Source: Viola odorata (Eukaryota; Streptophyta; Magnoliopsida; Malpighiales; Violaceae). Taken from it: a stretch of DNA of 64,000 nt. Position 1 is the first letter of the stretch, and every line of letters starts with the position of its first letter. The stretch is taken from contig OY829538.1 in assembly GCA_963691705.1 (NCBI GenBank), forward strand, positions 81,412,781 to 81,476,780, given 5' to 3'. This document shows positions 33,233 to 45,702 of this stretch, piece after piece. The translations under genes were made by a program, and so were the position numbers. The notes beneath the pieces were generated by a model that saw only the letters and a program-made list of their open reading frames with translations, did not search any database and was not told the origin of the DNA.

Positions 33233-35967
33233 TAAGGTTATACAGTACATGTTTATTAATTAAAGAGCTTTTTTTAGTAATGAGATTAGTTTGATTAGAA
33301 AATAAAAAATTCGGTTAGTTTTCCATATGTGCTTTTTAAATAAAATATTAATTTTGTTGGAAAAAATTAAATAAAATTAGAAGTATGTATCCAATAAAAA
33401 AGGTTTCAATTTTTTCAAAAGAACGATTGGAAGATTTATTGATTATAATAGCTGATTGTAGAATTGATTATTCGAACTTTTCAATTTTATTGCATTCTAT
33501 CTCATCAATGTCAATATCTTAGTGTAGGTAAGTCTAGTATTATCCTTTATTCCATAATTTGAGGATATTTACAACTTTACAATTTATAATGCAAAAAACT
33601 ATAGAAAAACAGTCTTACATTTCCTACCCCTTTGTAATGTTGTGAGTACAAACTGCTGAACTAGTGTGTTGGGCAGATTTGGACAGCTCCCCTTCCGATC
33701 ACCATTCTACTAGTAATTAACACGGTATGTCTGAAAATGTCATCGAGTGAGAGATTATGAGATCTTTTGATTTAGTTTCGGTAAAGAAATGAAAACAATG
33801 AGCTACCAAATAATACTTGTAAACTATGTGTATTTCAACGCTCAAATGAAATCGTTCTCCTGATCAGAAAAAGTAGGGGAAAAAAATACTGATAAGGTAA
33901 AAACTGTATTAATATAATATTATCTTTTCCAATTATCAAATAAAATAAGAGGCATTATTATATAATGTAGTCCATAAATCTCATTTAAAACACGGATTCC
34001 AACCACATAGACATCATCAAAGAACCTTAACACTAATTAATTAGTTCCGAAAACCAAAAGTCAATGGAATATCCGATTCGTGGACTATAATCCTTTTTTA
34101 ATTATAAGTAGCAATAACATAATTATGATTATCGTTATTAAATCTGAAAGTCAATTATTTCTTTTAGCAAACATTAAAAGTCAACTATTTTAAAACATTG
34201 TTAGTGAAGGAGATTAAGAAATTGCTAGCTTTATTTTCAAATATTTGAAATCCTTAATTAACAATTTATTCAGTTGATTTACTGTCGTCTAAATTAATTC
34301 TAACTCGTTAAATTAAAAATACTTGTATTACTGAAATCGATAGATTAAAGTTATTAATTTTATTTGCGGAGATGATATATATATATTCTCAACAAATATT
34401 ATTGGTGCAACAATTATTGTAGTAACACTCCCTCCGTCCTCAATTAAATGTCGCCCGTACTGTAGATACGCATATTGAGGAGGCCGGATAATGCACTATT
34501 TGACCCCAAAAAATTCCGATTTTTTTTTCGGACGGAGGAAAATGATTAACGTACGTTCGAAAAAAAGTACGAATTTTTTTAGGTCAAATAGTGCATCATC
34601 CGACCTCCTTGATATACGTATCTACAGTGCGGGCAACATTTAATTGGGGACCTATAATTGAAGGATGGTCAGGAATCTCACAACTTGAATTAAGTGAAGA
34701 AGCCCCTTTTCATTCTTGTTTTTTTTTTTATCAAAATCAAGTTTTTGTTTTTTATTATTATTTATTGTCTAGCTACTTTTAGATGTAGAGATGACATATT
34801 CAATTAACTAACCCTACATTAATAGTATATCTCAGGTGAAAAAGATGGTAAGATTTATTTTTTATGGAGATTAATCTTCTTTAAACACTATTTAACAATT
34901 TAAAAGATGATAAGATTTATTTTTTATGGAGATTAATCTTCTTTAAACACTATTTAACAATTTAAAAGATGATAATTCTTTGTTCTATTTTTAAAATTTA
35001 AACTAATGTTAAATCTTTATTTATTAAAAAAAAGTGTATTTATTTTTGGGGTAGAGTGGAAGCTATCGCAGGCGACTTATCGGGCTGACCCCACCCCCTA
35101 ATAAAAAAACAATACTTGTTGGGCCCTTTACACAAAAATAAAATAAGAAGAAATTGTTGGGCCAAAGCAAAAGGGAAGAAACCAAATTACCAAACAAATA
35201 GAATCCAAACTCCAAAGTTAGGGATTTTTCAATTTTGTATGAAACTGTTACAAGGAATATTCAACTGCTCTCACTTTTCAAATACAAAATCATCGGTTCA
35301 CAGTTAGTAACTGCTGATTTTTTTCGGGTGAATTTCTTAAACTTTAAAATTAAGATCTTAAATCCTGTTGTTCACAAATTTTGTTGTTCATAGAGTATTA
35401 GCTAGTAACTTAATTTTAATAATAATAAAGAAAAAACTGAGATTTTGATCATAAAAATCCAGTTGCTTGCAGACACAAACAGCAGGCAGTACAAATTTGT
35501 AAATTTATAATTATTAAAAATAATAATACAGCAAAACATGCAATGTCAGTGTCAAAAAAAAAAGGACAGTTGAAGACAAAGCAAAAGGGAAGAGAACCAA
35601 ATGAGCAAACATATATGAAAAAATGATGAAAGTTGTTATCTTTTGTAGTATGAAAGTGATACAAGGAAATAGGAATATTCAACTGCTCTCACTTTTCATA
35701 TACAAAACATGCCGTGTGAGTGTGAAAAAACAAAAGAGGACAGTTGAAGGGCAAATAAATTGAGCATAAAAAAGAGTAATAATGCGGCAATCAATACTAT
35801 TCTAACAAATATGACTGGCCCCAGAACCCCATTGCTTCAATACTGGACTGGCCCCACCCTAGGCTAGAGATGAAACAAATACGTGAGATTCACAAGTATA
35901 GATGGAGTTCCAAACTTCTATCTGATGGGAATGGGATGTTCCAACTTCGAACTCCAAGAAGACCACA
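33233..35967. repeat. Duplicated 3' flank of NLR copy B (segmental duplication unit 2)
   Basis: It matches 24960-28017 over its length apart from insertions. It lacks the MITEs at 25600, 25997 and 27175, and carries its own at 34426. It also contains a local tandem duplication at about 34845-34970 (GATTTATTTTTTATGGAG repeated). No gene. Confidence 0.85.
34426..34653. mobile_element. Degenerate Stowaway-like MITE
   Basis: A foldback of about 228 bp beginning ACTCCCTCCGTCCTCAATT and ending ATTTAATTGGGGACC. Its right terminus is mutated. It shares the internal GACCCCAAAAAATTCCG block with the other MITEs. The matching site in unit 1 (about 26735) is empty. Confidence 0.75.
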
Positions 35968-38900
35968 CTAGCGAATCCAGGTACGATCAAGCCATATCCT
36001 GGGGATGTGAGAAATGAATGGCCAATCCACCCCTTTCTCCGGTTGACATCTTTCTGTCAGCAAAGGGCAATCACTTATATTAAGGAAGGAGAGGGAAGTG
36101 GGCAGCTTCTGGTTCTGATTTGGCTGCAGGGATTGGAGTTTATGGCAGTTCCAGATATGCAACGACCTGAGAGATGTGAGGGGTTGAAGCCCGTCGTAGT
36201 TTAGAGATTTCAGATTCGGAAACTCTAAAATGATAAGACAGGTAAGAGTGGAGGGCAGCAGCATCGTCTTCTCAGGGAAGGATTCTTCCACCTCATCACA
36301 ACCACCAATAGCAAGACTTAAGAGGGAAGGAAGCATTTCCAAACCCCACTCATGCCGTCTTGAGAAAAGTTTCTTGCAATCCCTTACATTTAGTTCTCGT
36401 AATTTGGAGTTGGAGCCGCCAAGATATGCACCCAGACTCGTAGGGAAAATCTCAATTTCCGAACAACTTGAAATCCTTAAGATTTCCAAATTGGAGCAGA
36501 GACGAAACTCAGGCAACACCTTCAAATTTGGGCAATTAAACAACGAAAGAGTTGCTAAATTGGAGGAGAAATTAGGTGATCGTCCTTTGCAAAAGGATAC
36601 TAATTTTGGGCAACTCCAGATTGTGAGTTCTTTTAACATGGGGAAGCACTCTAACAAAAAACAATCAATCTCAAGTTGTTCACATGAATCAATCTTAATT
36701 TTAGCTACAGAGGGAAGGTGACTGGGCAGGGCCTTCCTTAGCTTTGGACATGACTCTATTTCAAGCTCTTGGAGGAGAGGGAAATTAGTCTTACTATCAT
36801 CACCATCTGAGATCCATTCACACCATTCTTGCGTTGTAATACTCAAATACGTGAGCTTCTTCATCGAATGTAACTCAGAACCAATGCTTGTGACTCCATC
36901 ACATGATTGAATGGTAAGTCTCTCCAAAGATGCCAACCGACAAACAGGTGGTAACGACAATATTTTACAACTTTCAATTTTCAGGGATACCATGCATGAG
37001 AAAGAAGAGTCTCCCACCCAATCTGCAAATCTTTCACCCCCGTAACCATAAACGAAGAGACTTTTCAAGTCCGTATGAGGGACTAACTTTTCAAGCACTC
37101 GTTGTTGATGCAATGAGCAGTTACTGTTATCTTCTCCATGACCCCATTTCAGCTCCAAATCCTCCAAATATTGCTTACCCCTCAGAATAGCATCTCCAAG
37201 ATCTATCACATTTTGAAGACCCTCAACACAAAGTCTTCCTCGTAGATTGTGAAGTTTCTCCAACTCTTTAATATCGGAACTAGACCCCGCTTGTGTCTGT
37301 TTTCCCACAACAAAATTGCTTAACTTTCGAAGTTTTGTCAGTTCACCCATGTGTGGTGGCATTTCTTGCAATCCTGAATCTGTAATATCAAGCAAAAATA
37401 AGTTGACTAACTTCCTCATGTTATTAGGGAGCTTGGTGAGCGCTTTGCAATCCCTCACAATTAAAATCTGCAAATTATACAATTTGCAGATAAATTCTGG
37501 TAGTTGTTGAATATCTGATGGACCAAACCTCAAATATCGTAAATGCTTCAGGATTCCAATTGAATCTGATAGCTCATACCCTCCAACATAACGGGATAGA
37601 TGTAGCACCCTTAAGCTCTTAAGGGCCTCCGATAAATTGAACAACATTCCCATATTGATATTGTGCATTAAAAAAAGGGTTCGCAAACCGTGTGGCTTGC
37701 CAAGAATACATTTCAAACCTTGATCATCTCCTCTAATATATGACAAATAACGAGTACGTTGAGTCACCACCTCAAGGGAATTGACAGCCTCTAGCTTGAA
37801 GCAAAATTCTCTTGATACAAGCTTAGCCATATCATTAAGAAGATCGTGCATAGTGAAAACTGTTTTGGCATAAGCAGAACTTTGTTGCTGAAGAAAAGAC
37901 CTGGATACAAGATCTTCAAAGTATCTCTCACCTGTCATTTCCATATCTTCTCCTCTTCGTGATGGGGCTATAAAACCTTCTGCAACCCATAAAAGGACCA
38001 ATTCCTCCTTTACAAATCGGTAATTCTTAGGAAACATTGCACAATAAGCAAAACATTGCTTCAGAGATGATGGGAGATAAAAATAGCTCAATCTAAGAGC
38101 CGGAAGAACCTCATCCTCACCCTCATCGTTGGTGGAAGCCCAGATATTGTTGTTAAGTATTTCCTTCCAGCGCCCAACACGTCTCTCGTAGCGCAAGATA
38201 CCTCCTAGTGCTTTTGCAGCTAAAGGTAAGCCATTGCACTTTTTCACCATCTCCCTACCAATCTTTTCCAAGGCAGGATATTCACGGTAACCTTTGTTAC
38301 CAAATGCATGTTTTACAAACAAACGCCAACAATTATCTTCTTTTAGTTCTGCCAAACGATGAATCTTAACAGAGGGCATGGTGCGCGCCACACTTGAATT
38401 GCGTGTTGTGACGATGATTTTACTTCCCTGTTTCACAGACTTGAACGGTTTCATCAAAGAATCCCATTCTCCTTGAGTAGCAACCCAAACATCATCTAGA
38501 ACAAGCAAAACTTTATTCCCACTAAGCTTCCACTCTAACTCACAATGCATTTGATTCGCAGTCATTTTATCTATGTCCTTCCCCAACCCAACCTCCTTCA
38601 TAATATCTCTCGTCACCTGGAAAGCTTCCAACTCTTTCGGAACATAAACCCATACTCTAACATCAAAGCACTGCTGGACCCTGTCGTCCTTGTAGACCAA
38701 CTGAGCAAGAGTGGTTTTGCCCAACCCACCCATACCAACTATCAGAACAACTCCAACATTCATACCAATTCCATCATCAGATCGCAACAGCTCCACTATG
38801 CGTTCCTTATCACCATCTCTTCCATAAACATATGAAGCATCAACCAGAGATGATGTTGGTGATGAAGCATCAAATTTTAGTGTACTATTTTTCTCCTTCA

Positions 38901-39801
38901 AACCAAGGGGACCCATCTGCTTCATTAGATGTTCCAGAGTCTCATGGATCTCTTTCAACCTAGGATCCATCTCTCCTACACTCATCTCAGCATCGGCACT
39001 GGTCTGGGCACCACCACTTTCGATCTTCAATTTCAGAACTTCATAAGCAACCTCATCCAAGAAATCTTCAGCTCTAAAGGCAGCATCTTTCAGATCGTCG
39101 AGCCATTCTCGGACATCACGATTAGTAAACTGCTTCTGCTCCGCATCACCAACAACCTTGGTAACGGTTCTCAAGGTTACCTTCAACTTCTTCAACTGTG
39201 TTGGCATCGTATATTGAAGCACCCCTCCTTGATTGCCGAAGTGACCCACATCCACCATTGGAACTTCAACTTCAGCTACAATTGGTAATTCATCTGGCAT
39301 GGTTCTCTGTCGTTTGTTTCTCTGTACAGTGCTATCTCTTTGATCCATTAGCTCTCCAACTACTGGAGAACCTCCCCTTTTCTCCAAAGTCCTTTGAACG
39401 CTTGAAACTTCTGCTTCTACTTCTTTTCCTGTTTGACATTCAAAGTTGCTGTTGTTATCTTCACATGGATCCAGAATTCGCGTTGGTTCCCAATTATCTT
39501 CAACTCTTGAACATTCTGCATCTACTTCTCTTCTTTGGACTGCCACTTCATTGGTTGAAACTGCTCCTCTGGATCTTCTGGGTCTTGTTTGTTCAACTAG
39601 AACCGCGGCAGCTACCTCTTTAACATCCTCCGGTACGCTTTCGCAGATTTTAATGCTAGAGGTAGACCCCTGAACTCCTGTCAAATGACTGCTGAAGGTT
39701 TTGGTTGTAACACTCCATGAGAAAGGACGGCCGCAAAACTCGCACTCCCATCCTCCGTTATCAAGCCTTGTCTTCAGATGTTTCCTAACACCCTTATCCA
39801 T
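35968..39801 (-). CDS. NLR copy B: BED zinc-finger CC-NB-ARC-LRR resistance protein
   Basis: A single 1,277-residue exon from the ATG at 39801. Residues 18-53 form a BED-type finger: Cys20, Cys23, His39 with HLTG, and Cys53, then VPEDVKE as in plant BED and hAT-like fingers. A charged linker (60-205) follows, then an Rx-type coiled coil (about 205-290) with WLDDLKDAAFRAEDFLDE. NB-ARC has the P-loop GMGGLGKTT at about 356, kinase-2 VLLVLDDVW, GSKIIVTTR, GLPLAAKALGG, CFAYCAMFPKNY and MHD at about 651. About 20 imperfect LRRs run from 700 to the C-terminus. BED-NLRs act as intracellular immune receptors, with the BED finger an integrated domain. All key nucleotide-binding motifs are intact, so a functional protein is likely. 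The pathogen recognised is unknown. Confidence 0.92.
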   Translation of the reverse strand: MDKGVRKHLKTRLDNGGWECEFCGRPFSWSVTTKTFSSHLTGVQGSTSSIKICESVPEDVKEVAAAVLVEQTRPRRSRGAVSTNEVAVQRREVDAECSRVEDNWEPTRILDPCEDNNSNFECQTGKEVEAEVSSVQRTLEKRGGSPVVGELMDQRDSTVQRNKRQRTMPDELPIVAEVEVPMVDVGHFGNQGGVLQYTMPTQLKKLKVTLRTVTKVVGDAEQKQFTNRDVREWLDDLKDAAFRAEDFLDEVAYEVLKLKIESGGAQTSADAEMSVGEMDPRLKEIHETLEHLMKQMGPLGLKEKNSTLKFDASSPTSSLVDASYVYGRDGDKERIVELLRSDDGIGMNVGVVLIVGMGGLGKTTLAQLVYKDDRVQQCFDVRVWVYVPKELEAFQVTRDIMKEVGLGKDIDKMTANQMHCELEWKLSGNKVLLVLDDVWVATQGEWDSLMKPFKSVKQGSKIIVTTRNSSVARTMPSVKIHRLAELKEDNCWRLFVKHAFGNKGYREYPALEKIGREMVKKCNGLPLAAKALGGILRYERRVGRWKEILNNNIWASTNDEGEDEVLPALRLSYFYLPSSLKQCFAYCAMFPKNYRFVKEELVLLWVAEGFIAPSRRGEDMEMTGERYFEDLVSRSFLQQQSSAYAKTVFTMHDLLNDMAKLVSREFCFKLEAVNSLEVVTQRTRYLSYIRGDDQGLKCILGKPHGLRTLFLMHNINMGMLFNLSEALKSLRVLHLSRYVGGYELSDSIGILKHLRYLRFGPSDIQQLPEFICKLYNLQILIVRDCKALTKLPNNMRKLVNLFLLDITDSGLQEMPPHMGELTKLRKLSNFVVGKQTQAGSSSDIKELEKLHNLRGRLCVEGLQNVIDLGDAILRGKQYLEDLELKWGHGEDNSNCSLHQQRVLEKLVPHTDLKSLFVYGYGGERFADWVGDSSFSCMVSLKIESCKILSLPPVCRLASLERLTIQSCDGVTSIGSELHSMKKLTYLSITTQEWCEWISDGDDSKTNFPLLQELEIESCPKLRKALPSHLPSVAKIKIDSCEQLEIDCFLLECFPMLKELTIWSCPKLVSFCKGRSPNFSSNLATLSLFNCPNLKVLPEFRLCSNLEILRISSCSEIEIFPTSLGAYLGGSNSKLRELNVRDCKKLFSRRHEWGLEMLPSLLSLAIGGCDEVEESFPEKTMLLPSTLTCLIILEFPNLKSLNYDGLQPLTSLRSLHIWNCHKLQSLQPNQNQKLPTSLSFLNISDCPLLTERCQPEKGVDWPFISHIPRIWLDRTWIR

Positions 39802-41110
39802 GATACAATTAATTTTTCTTCTGCGTTTTATTCCTGAAAGAATTATAAGTAAATAAGTAAGTCATATGAATCACATGTAATTAAGCATAGATTACCATCT
39901 GAAGATTAAAGTCACCTGATTCCTAAATTCGGTAGTTTACACTCGAATCGGATGGTAAACTTGAAGAATAAAAGGAGGACAACAAATTATTGATGATTGA
40001 CAGATGTTCTTCACTATCATCTGATGAAAAGAAGCAATAAATAGATCATAAGCACAGACATGGATACAATACAACTAGTTAAAGGACTGCTAAAAATAAA
40101 ATGGAAAAATATTGTAAGGTCCTTGAGGTATAGGTGATCCTAAACATCAGTCCCTCATTTATTCAACCTCAAACTTTAGTCCCTGATATTTTTTACCTTA
40201 ATAAATCTAATTAAACAAAACCGATCCTATATCCTGCTAATGGATTGAAGAGTAATTCAATTATTTTTGGAAAGTGGATTAGTATTAAAGTAAGATACAA
40301 ACCATCCTAATTAGTATGGCTAGACAACCAATGAATTACCGCCACGTGTGTGGAAGCTCCAGCATGTCATGTGGGAGCAGGAAATTATTGTCCAATAAGA
40401 AAGGTGATAGAAATAAATAAAAAATATAAATAATGTTCCAGGAAAAGATGAAATAACAATAAGAAAATTGTGTATTCACTCTTCATCCTCTCTAATACAG
40501 TCACTTCCAATTCCGTCCAAGAACTGAGAAACCTTGTCGGGCCCTAAAAATGCAACGACGAACGGCTCGACCATAATTATTGGACTGGCGATACTATATA
40601 AGCTTACCCAGATCTGTTTAAAACTCTACCCAAAAAAACACAGAACCCAGAAAGTTCAGATCTGATTTTTTCCCCAAAGTATTCATGTTGTCGATTTTGT
40701 TGGGTGTGGACTACAAAACTGCAATTGAATTAGTAGGAACCATAGAGATAGATTTAATTACCTGCTGTGGTTATAAATGATAGTTAAGCAGATGATCAGC
40801 ACAAGTGATGATGATTGACGATGCCGATTAGCTGCAAGATGTTCTTCAAATTAAGGACCATAAGCACAGACATGGATATTATATAATCAAGAGATTAATT
40901 AGAAATATAACAACTTGTTATTAACAAGATTGGATCTATATAAGCAAAAGAAGAAGAAAAAATATGAACAATAATAATTACCTGATTGGTTAGAATTATA
41001 AGGAAGATGGGATCGGAAGTAAATATGGGTCAAACAGATCGAGAATAGAACACGCAGCAGAGAGAGTCGAGCGAGAAGAGGGGTAGGGATGGATGCGTGA
41101 TTAGATTAGG
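39802..41110 (-). other. 5' leader region of NLR copy B
   Basis: No separate gene is seen. A segment at about 40978-41015 (TTACCTGATTGGTTAGAATTATA) closely matches 52130-52160 upstream of copy C. On the minus strand it ends in a splice-donor-like CAG|GTAA, so it is probably a shared 5' leader exon with a long leader intron. Other possible leader donors lie near 40760 and 39915. Confidence 0.45.
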
Positions 41111-42989
41111 AAAAATAAAAAGTCGATAATGGGTGCCACCGTGCCAGTGCCTAAGACTTTTTGACTAATGTTGTCCGCTACTAATTGTCTTCGAGTGCCG
41201 CGCCAGGTTTATTTTATTAGGGTAATACTAATTAAATTCTACTAAGTTATTAAAATTCTCACTTATATCCTCATAGTATCGAATCATTTTAAGGAAAATA
41301 CTATAGTGTTAAAAAGTTTTCATTTCAGTCCTTCCCATGTCAAATATGGCAATATTTCTCGCATCAAACTAGGTCCATAGACATAGAATTTCAGAAGCTA
41401 GTATGTAAAATTGTATAATCACTTCATACTAATATATAAAATGCTTCACAATAATAGGAAGACTTGGCATTAAAGGATCAAAAAATAACGTTGTGATAAA
41501 CGCTTGACTGTCATAAATTAGTTATCCTATAGTAATTTTTCTCACATCTTTAGCTTCAAATTTCATTTGCTCGAATAAAGTTGTACATTTTCTCTTATTT
41601 GAACAATTTATGTAAGTATAGTATAAAATGTGACGTATTACACTATGACGACCTAGTAATTTTTTCACTTAATCACTTGCAACCAAGATCCACTGTTTAC
41701 TTCTCGTATCATCTTATTTTCCACTTGATCAAGATGACACCAAAATGAATCGGTTTATTTGTGAATTTAAGTTAGGACTATTCCATTCATTAATTTTAAT
41801 TATATTGTTAATATTTATGCAATATATACTTTTGATTTTAAAATAATAGTAATTAATAATTTAAACTATATTATTAGTGGAAAATATTTATAATATATTA
41901 CTAATTCAAATATCTCAAGTACTTATTACTTCTTGGGTTTGAATTACTATATTATTCCGTTCAACTATTGTATCTTGTCTTAGTAGCAACTAAAACATAA
42001 TCAATCAAAAGAAGAATTTTCAGAGTTAGTGATATCAATTCTTTAATTTTAAGAACAACTAATTAGTGTGAATGATTGTCAACATATCGATTTCCTCTCG
42101 ATAAATGTTAATGTATTGATTGACAGAAACAATTAGACGATAATAAGTTGCATCATTAAAATCTTACCCGTACCCAATAATGTTTGTGGCAAATTGCTTC
42201 TGCTTGTGGTTAATCAATTTTGATTAGTCATCCTTTTAAATTATTTTATTTTATAAAAAAAGCTTATTTTTAAAATGTTTCTCTTTAAATTTTCTTTAAA
42301 GTAAATAATTATGGTATTTTGTTTATAAAAAATAGGGTATTTTAGTCAATACATAAAATATGAGGAGCATGAATAGAAAATTAAGAGTGCTAATAGCTTC
42401 ACCATGCCCGTATTATTAATCTTGAAACCATTTTTATTTGAATAAATACTGAAAAAGGAAATGATTTTCTTAATTTCTTAAACCTTGAAGATTGATGCAT
42501 TTTCTAGTATAATTTTCTAAATTTTTCATATTCAAATTTCATATTTACACTAAGGATGATTGAGTCACTTATCACTCAATTATAAACAAATGTAGTTGAT
42601 ATTTTGACGTGTGGGTGAAATTTATTTCGAGGCAACCACCCCTCTCTCTTGTTAATTAACACTGGCCCTTTCAATTTATCGTAAATTAGGAATTGATATT
42701 TTGTATACAGAATTTAAAGATCTCAGTCTTGTGTTAACGTTGCTTCCTAGTTAAAACATTTAATATAATGTAGAAAAAGAAAAAGAAAATAGAAAGAAAG
42801 GAAGAATCAATATGGGTAGTTTTGGTGATTGACTGGTTGTTGTTTATATGATCCTACACGATCAACCACATCTTGGCACCTCTGTCATCTATTATTATTG
42901 ATCAATGCATTAATTATCAACGACACTATGAAATATATTGATATATAATAAGACTTGAAGAAAATGTTGTGTCCTAATTAGCAATATGG
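41111..42989. other. AT-rich intergenic region
   Basis: I see no gene, repeat family or domain here. Confidence 0.55.
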
Positions 42990-44400
42990 ACATTTTTTTA
43001 AAGCAGAATACGTAAATCCAGCAAGGGATTGGAGATAAATTTTGTCGTTGGCGCTGCCCCACTGGACTGATTCCCACCATTCCTTTGGATAAACTTTGAT
43101 TCTCCGAAGGGAAGGTTGTGAAAGAGGGAAAGTTATCCTCTATAGCTTCGGGCAATTAACCAATTGGATTTCATGTAGTGAATGACAAGTGATCGCGCCA
43201 TTGTATATGCTTCTCAGTTCTGGTAAACCCCGCAATTCCAATTTGATTAGCTGTGGAAGATTGAGTCCTACTTGCTCACCTTCTTGGTCTATTCCAAATA
43301 TTTCTTCCATGCCACTGCAACACCATACCTTAATCATTCGTAGGTTAGGCAGCAAACCGGCAGGGAACAAGTTCTTCAATTGGTGACACGTCTTTATTTT
43401 AATTGATTTAAGGTTTGACAGGAATGGTGTTGTAGCAATAGTAGAAGTTTCTACTCCGAAGATGCCACACAGGTTGTCCCACGGTGCGTACACCAAACTC
43501 TCTATTCCATCACATCTTTCCAGTCGAAGAAAGTGGAGCTGAGTTGTATGTTTTAGTGCTAAAACACTGTCCCATAAAGAGCCATTGAGATCATTCTTGA
43601 TAATCAATACTTGAATGCCAGTGGTCAGTGGCAATGCCACATAATCATTCCTGCTACTCTCGAGATTTCATGTACTTCCTCCACTCTTTGGTGTCATCAA
43701 AACTGCAATGCAGGCGTTCCAACTTCTCCAACCTCCCCACTTCCTTTCCTTTAACTGAGACTCTTGTTTTCCATAGATTAAGGACTTGCAACCGAGAAAG
43801 CTTAGGTATTATCTCACTCCCTATCCTTTCTATTCCACTGAAGGAGAGATCTAGATGCTTGAGGTTGTTGATAAGAAATTCCAAGCCTTCAGGCATCCTT
43901 TCAAGCATTCCACAACTGGAAAGATCTAACTTCTTTAATCTCTTTAGCTTTGATAACGATGGCACATGACTTAGCTTCCGACATCCACGGAGTAATAAAG
44001 CAGTAAGATTCACCAAATCACTAACGTATACGGTCAATTCCTGCATTTGATGGCACCCAGAAACATCAAGAACCTTGAGCTTATGAAATTGCTTTAAAAA
44101 TGAACCAGCTATCTTTCTCAATCCACAATTTTGACGTAACAATAGTGTTGAAAGATTGGGACACCTTGGAGTGTGGCCGGAAGGAATCACCTTAATGTCA
44201 TTATACATCAACGACACACACACCAAATTCTCTGTCCACTCCTCCACGTCTGGTAATTCTTTTAATTATACCCCTTCTTCCACGAGCGTATTGGACCTCT
44301 CTCTCAATTCATAGATCGCCATGTCCCTAATTAGGTCATGCATCCACACATCTGTAGTATCACCTTCCAATAAGCAGGCATTCACAAGTGTCCTGGTTAT
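42990..44400 (-). pseudogene. Decayed NLR fragment of a second clade (RPS2/At4g27190-like)
   Basis: On the minus strand from 44400: LVNACLLEGD, WMHDLIRDMAIYELRERSNTLVEEGV, a stop at 44266-44268, then LKELPDVEEWTENLVCVSLMYNDIKVIP and leucine-rich repeats. A frameshift sits just before 43654 (after KYMKSRE). LRRs then continue to NCPKL, a stop follows near 43140, and the usual family ending (RRIKVYPKEWWESVQWG) closes near 43000. Everything before the end of the NB-ARC domain is missing. It belongs to a different CC-NLR group from copies A-C. The cut 5' side is next to a retroelement fragment. Confidence 0.85.
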
Positions 44401-45592
44401 TCTCAAGATATTCCTAAATGGTAAGAATCGAGTAAGGTTTGGAAAATAAGATTTGATGGAGAGAGCTATGGATTAAACTTGTTCAAATGTCCTGAGATTA
44501 TTTGTTTTATTTCATATAATTTTAGACAACCAGAAAGTGAAAGAGATGGAGGTCAACATGAAGGAAGGAGATGGAAGTAATTTAATTAAGGTCTAATCCT
44601 TTATTTAATTTAATTACCAAGGTCCGTTGCTATTTTATTTATTAATTAGGAAGTAGGCGCATTCTGTAGTTGCGCGTGGGCCTTTTAATTAATTAGTGGC
44701 CCATCTAATTAATTGGGACGATGCGGGTTGTGTAATTGTCAAGGTTGATTTAAAAGGTCAAAGGTCAGCGTTAGTGTACAGCAATGGGTTGGGCTTTTGT
44801 CCAAATCCCTGTCGCTCGTCTGGTCTTTCATTTTGTTTACCGAGTCCGTCCGTCTTTATAATTCTGTCCGTGTCTTCGAGTCCAAGTCGTAGATGGAATT
44901 GTTTCCATCGACTTTAGGTTTGGGTTAATTAGGTTATTTATTTTATTATATATACTCATGTAATGTAGCCGAATAAAGCAGACATTCATTTGATAAAAAC
45001 AAGTTTATTGTTTATTGTGAAGTGTCTCATCTTTGATTCTAATGAAGAATTTTTAAGCTTAATTGATTGAAATTTAGTTTTGATTAAGTAAAACAATTAT
45101 TTCTCTATCGTCTATTTCGCTCTAGGGTTCTAAAAATAGGTTGGTTTAAAAACTTAGAGGTTTTGAGTCGAGATCCTAATTGATTACGAATTAGGATTCT
45201 AATCACAGATTGAGTTAGAAATTTAATTGGATCAATTAGTTACTTGTTGTTATTTGAAGAGGATTTTTTGAACAAGATCAACATCCCAACGGAACATGGA
45301 ACGTATTAAGTGGTAACGGAGTGAAAGTGGTTCAGGTTTCATCTATCTATCTATTTGAATTGTAATTATTTTATTCGTGTCATTTGTGCACCTCTTCTTG
45401 TTTCTGTTGTCCGTCTCTGTTGCTATTCTCTTTTATTCGTGTCCAAGGATTGATTTTAATTAATTAAAACTAGTTGGTCTTTCTGTCTATTAAAAAAAAA
45501 GGTGATTGGAGTGACTTTTGTAAAGTCAACAATTGTAGACCTCTTTGAATTAATTTGGTACATGTACATGATTTGGTGTGTGTACAGGATGG

Positions 45593-45702
45593 TATTCATC
45601 ATTCAACCATTTTATAAATAATAATTTCACTCTTCCTCCCCCATTCATATTCATCATTCAACCATTTTATAAATAATAATTTCACTCTTCCTCCCCCGTG
45701 GT
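45593..45702. repeat. 55-bp tandem duplication
   Basis: TATTCATCATTCAACCATTT ... CTTCCTCCCCC occurs twice with a 55-bp period. Confidence 0.9.
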
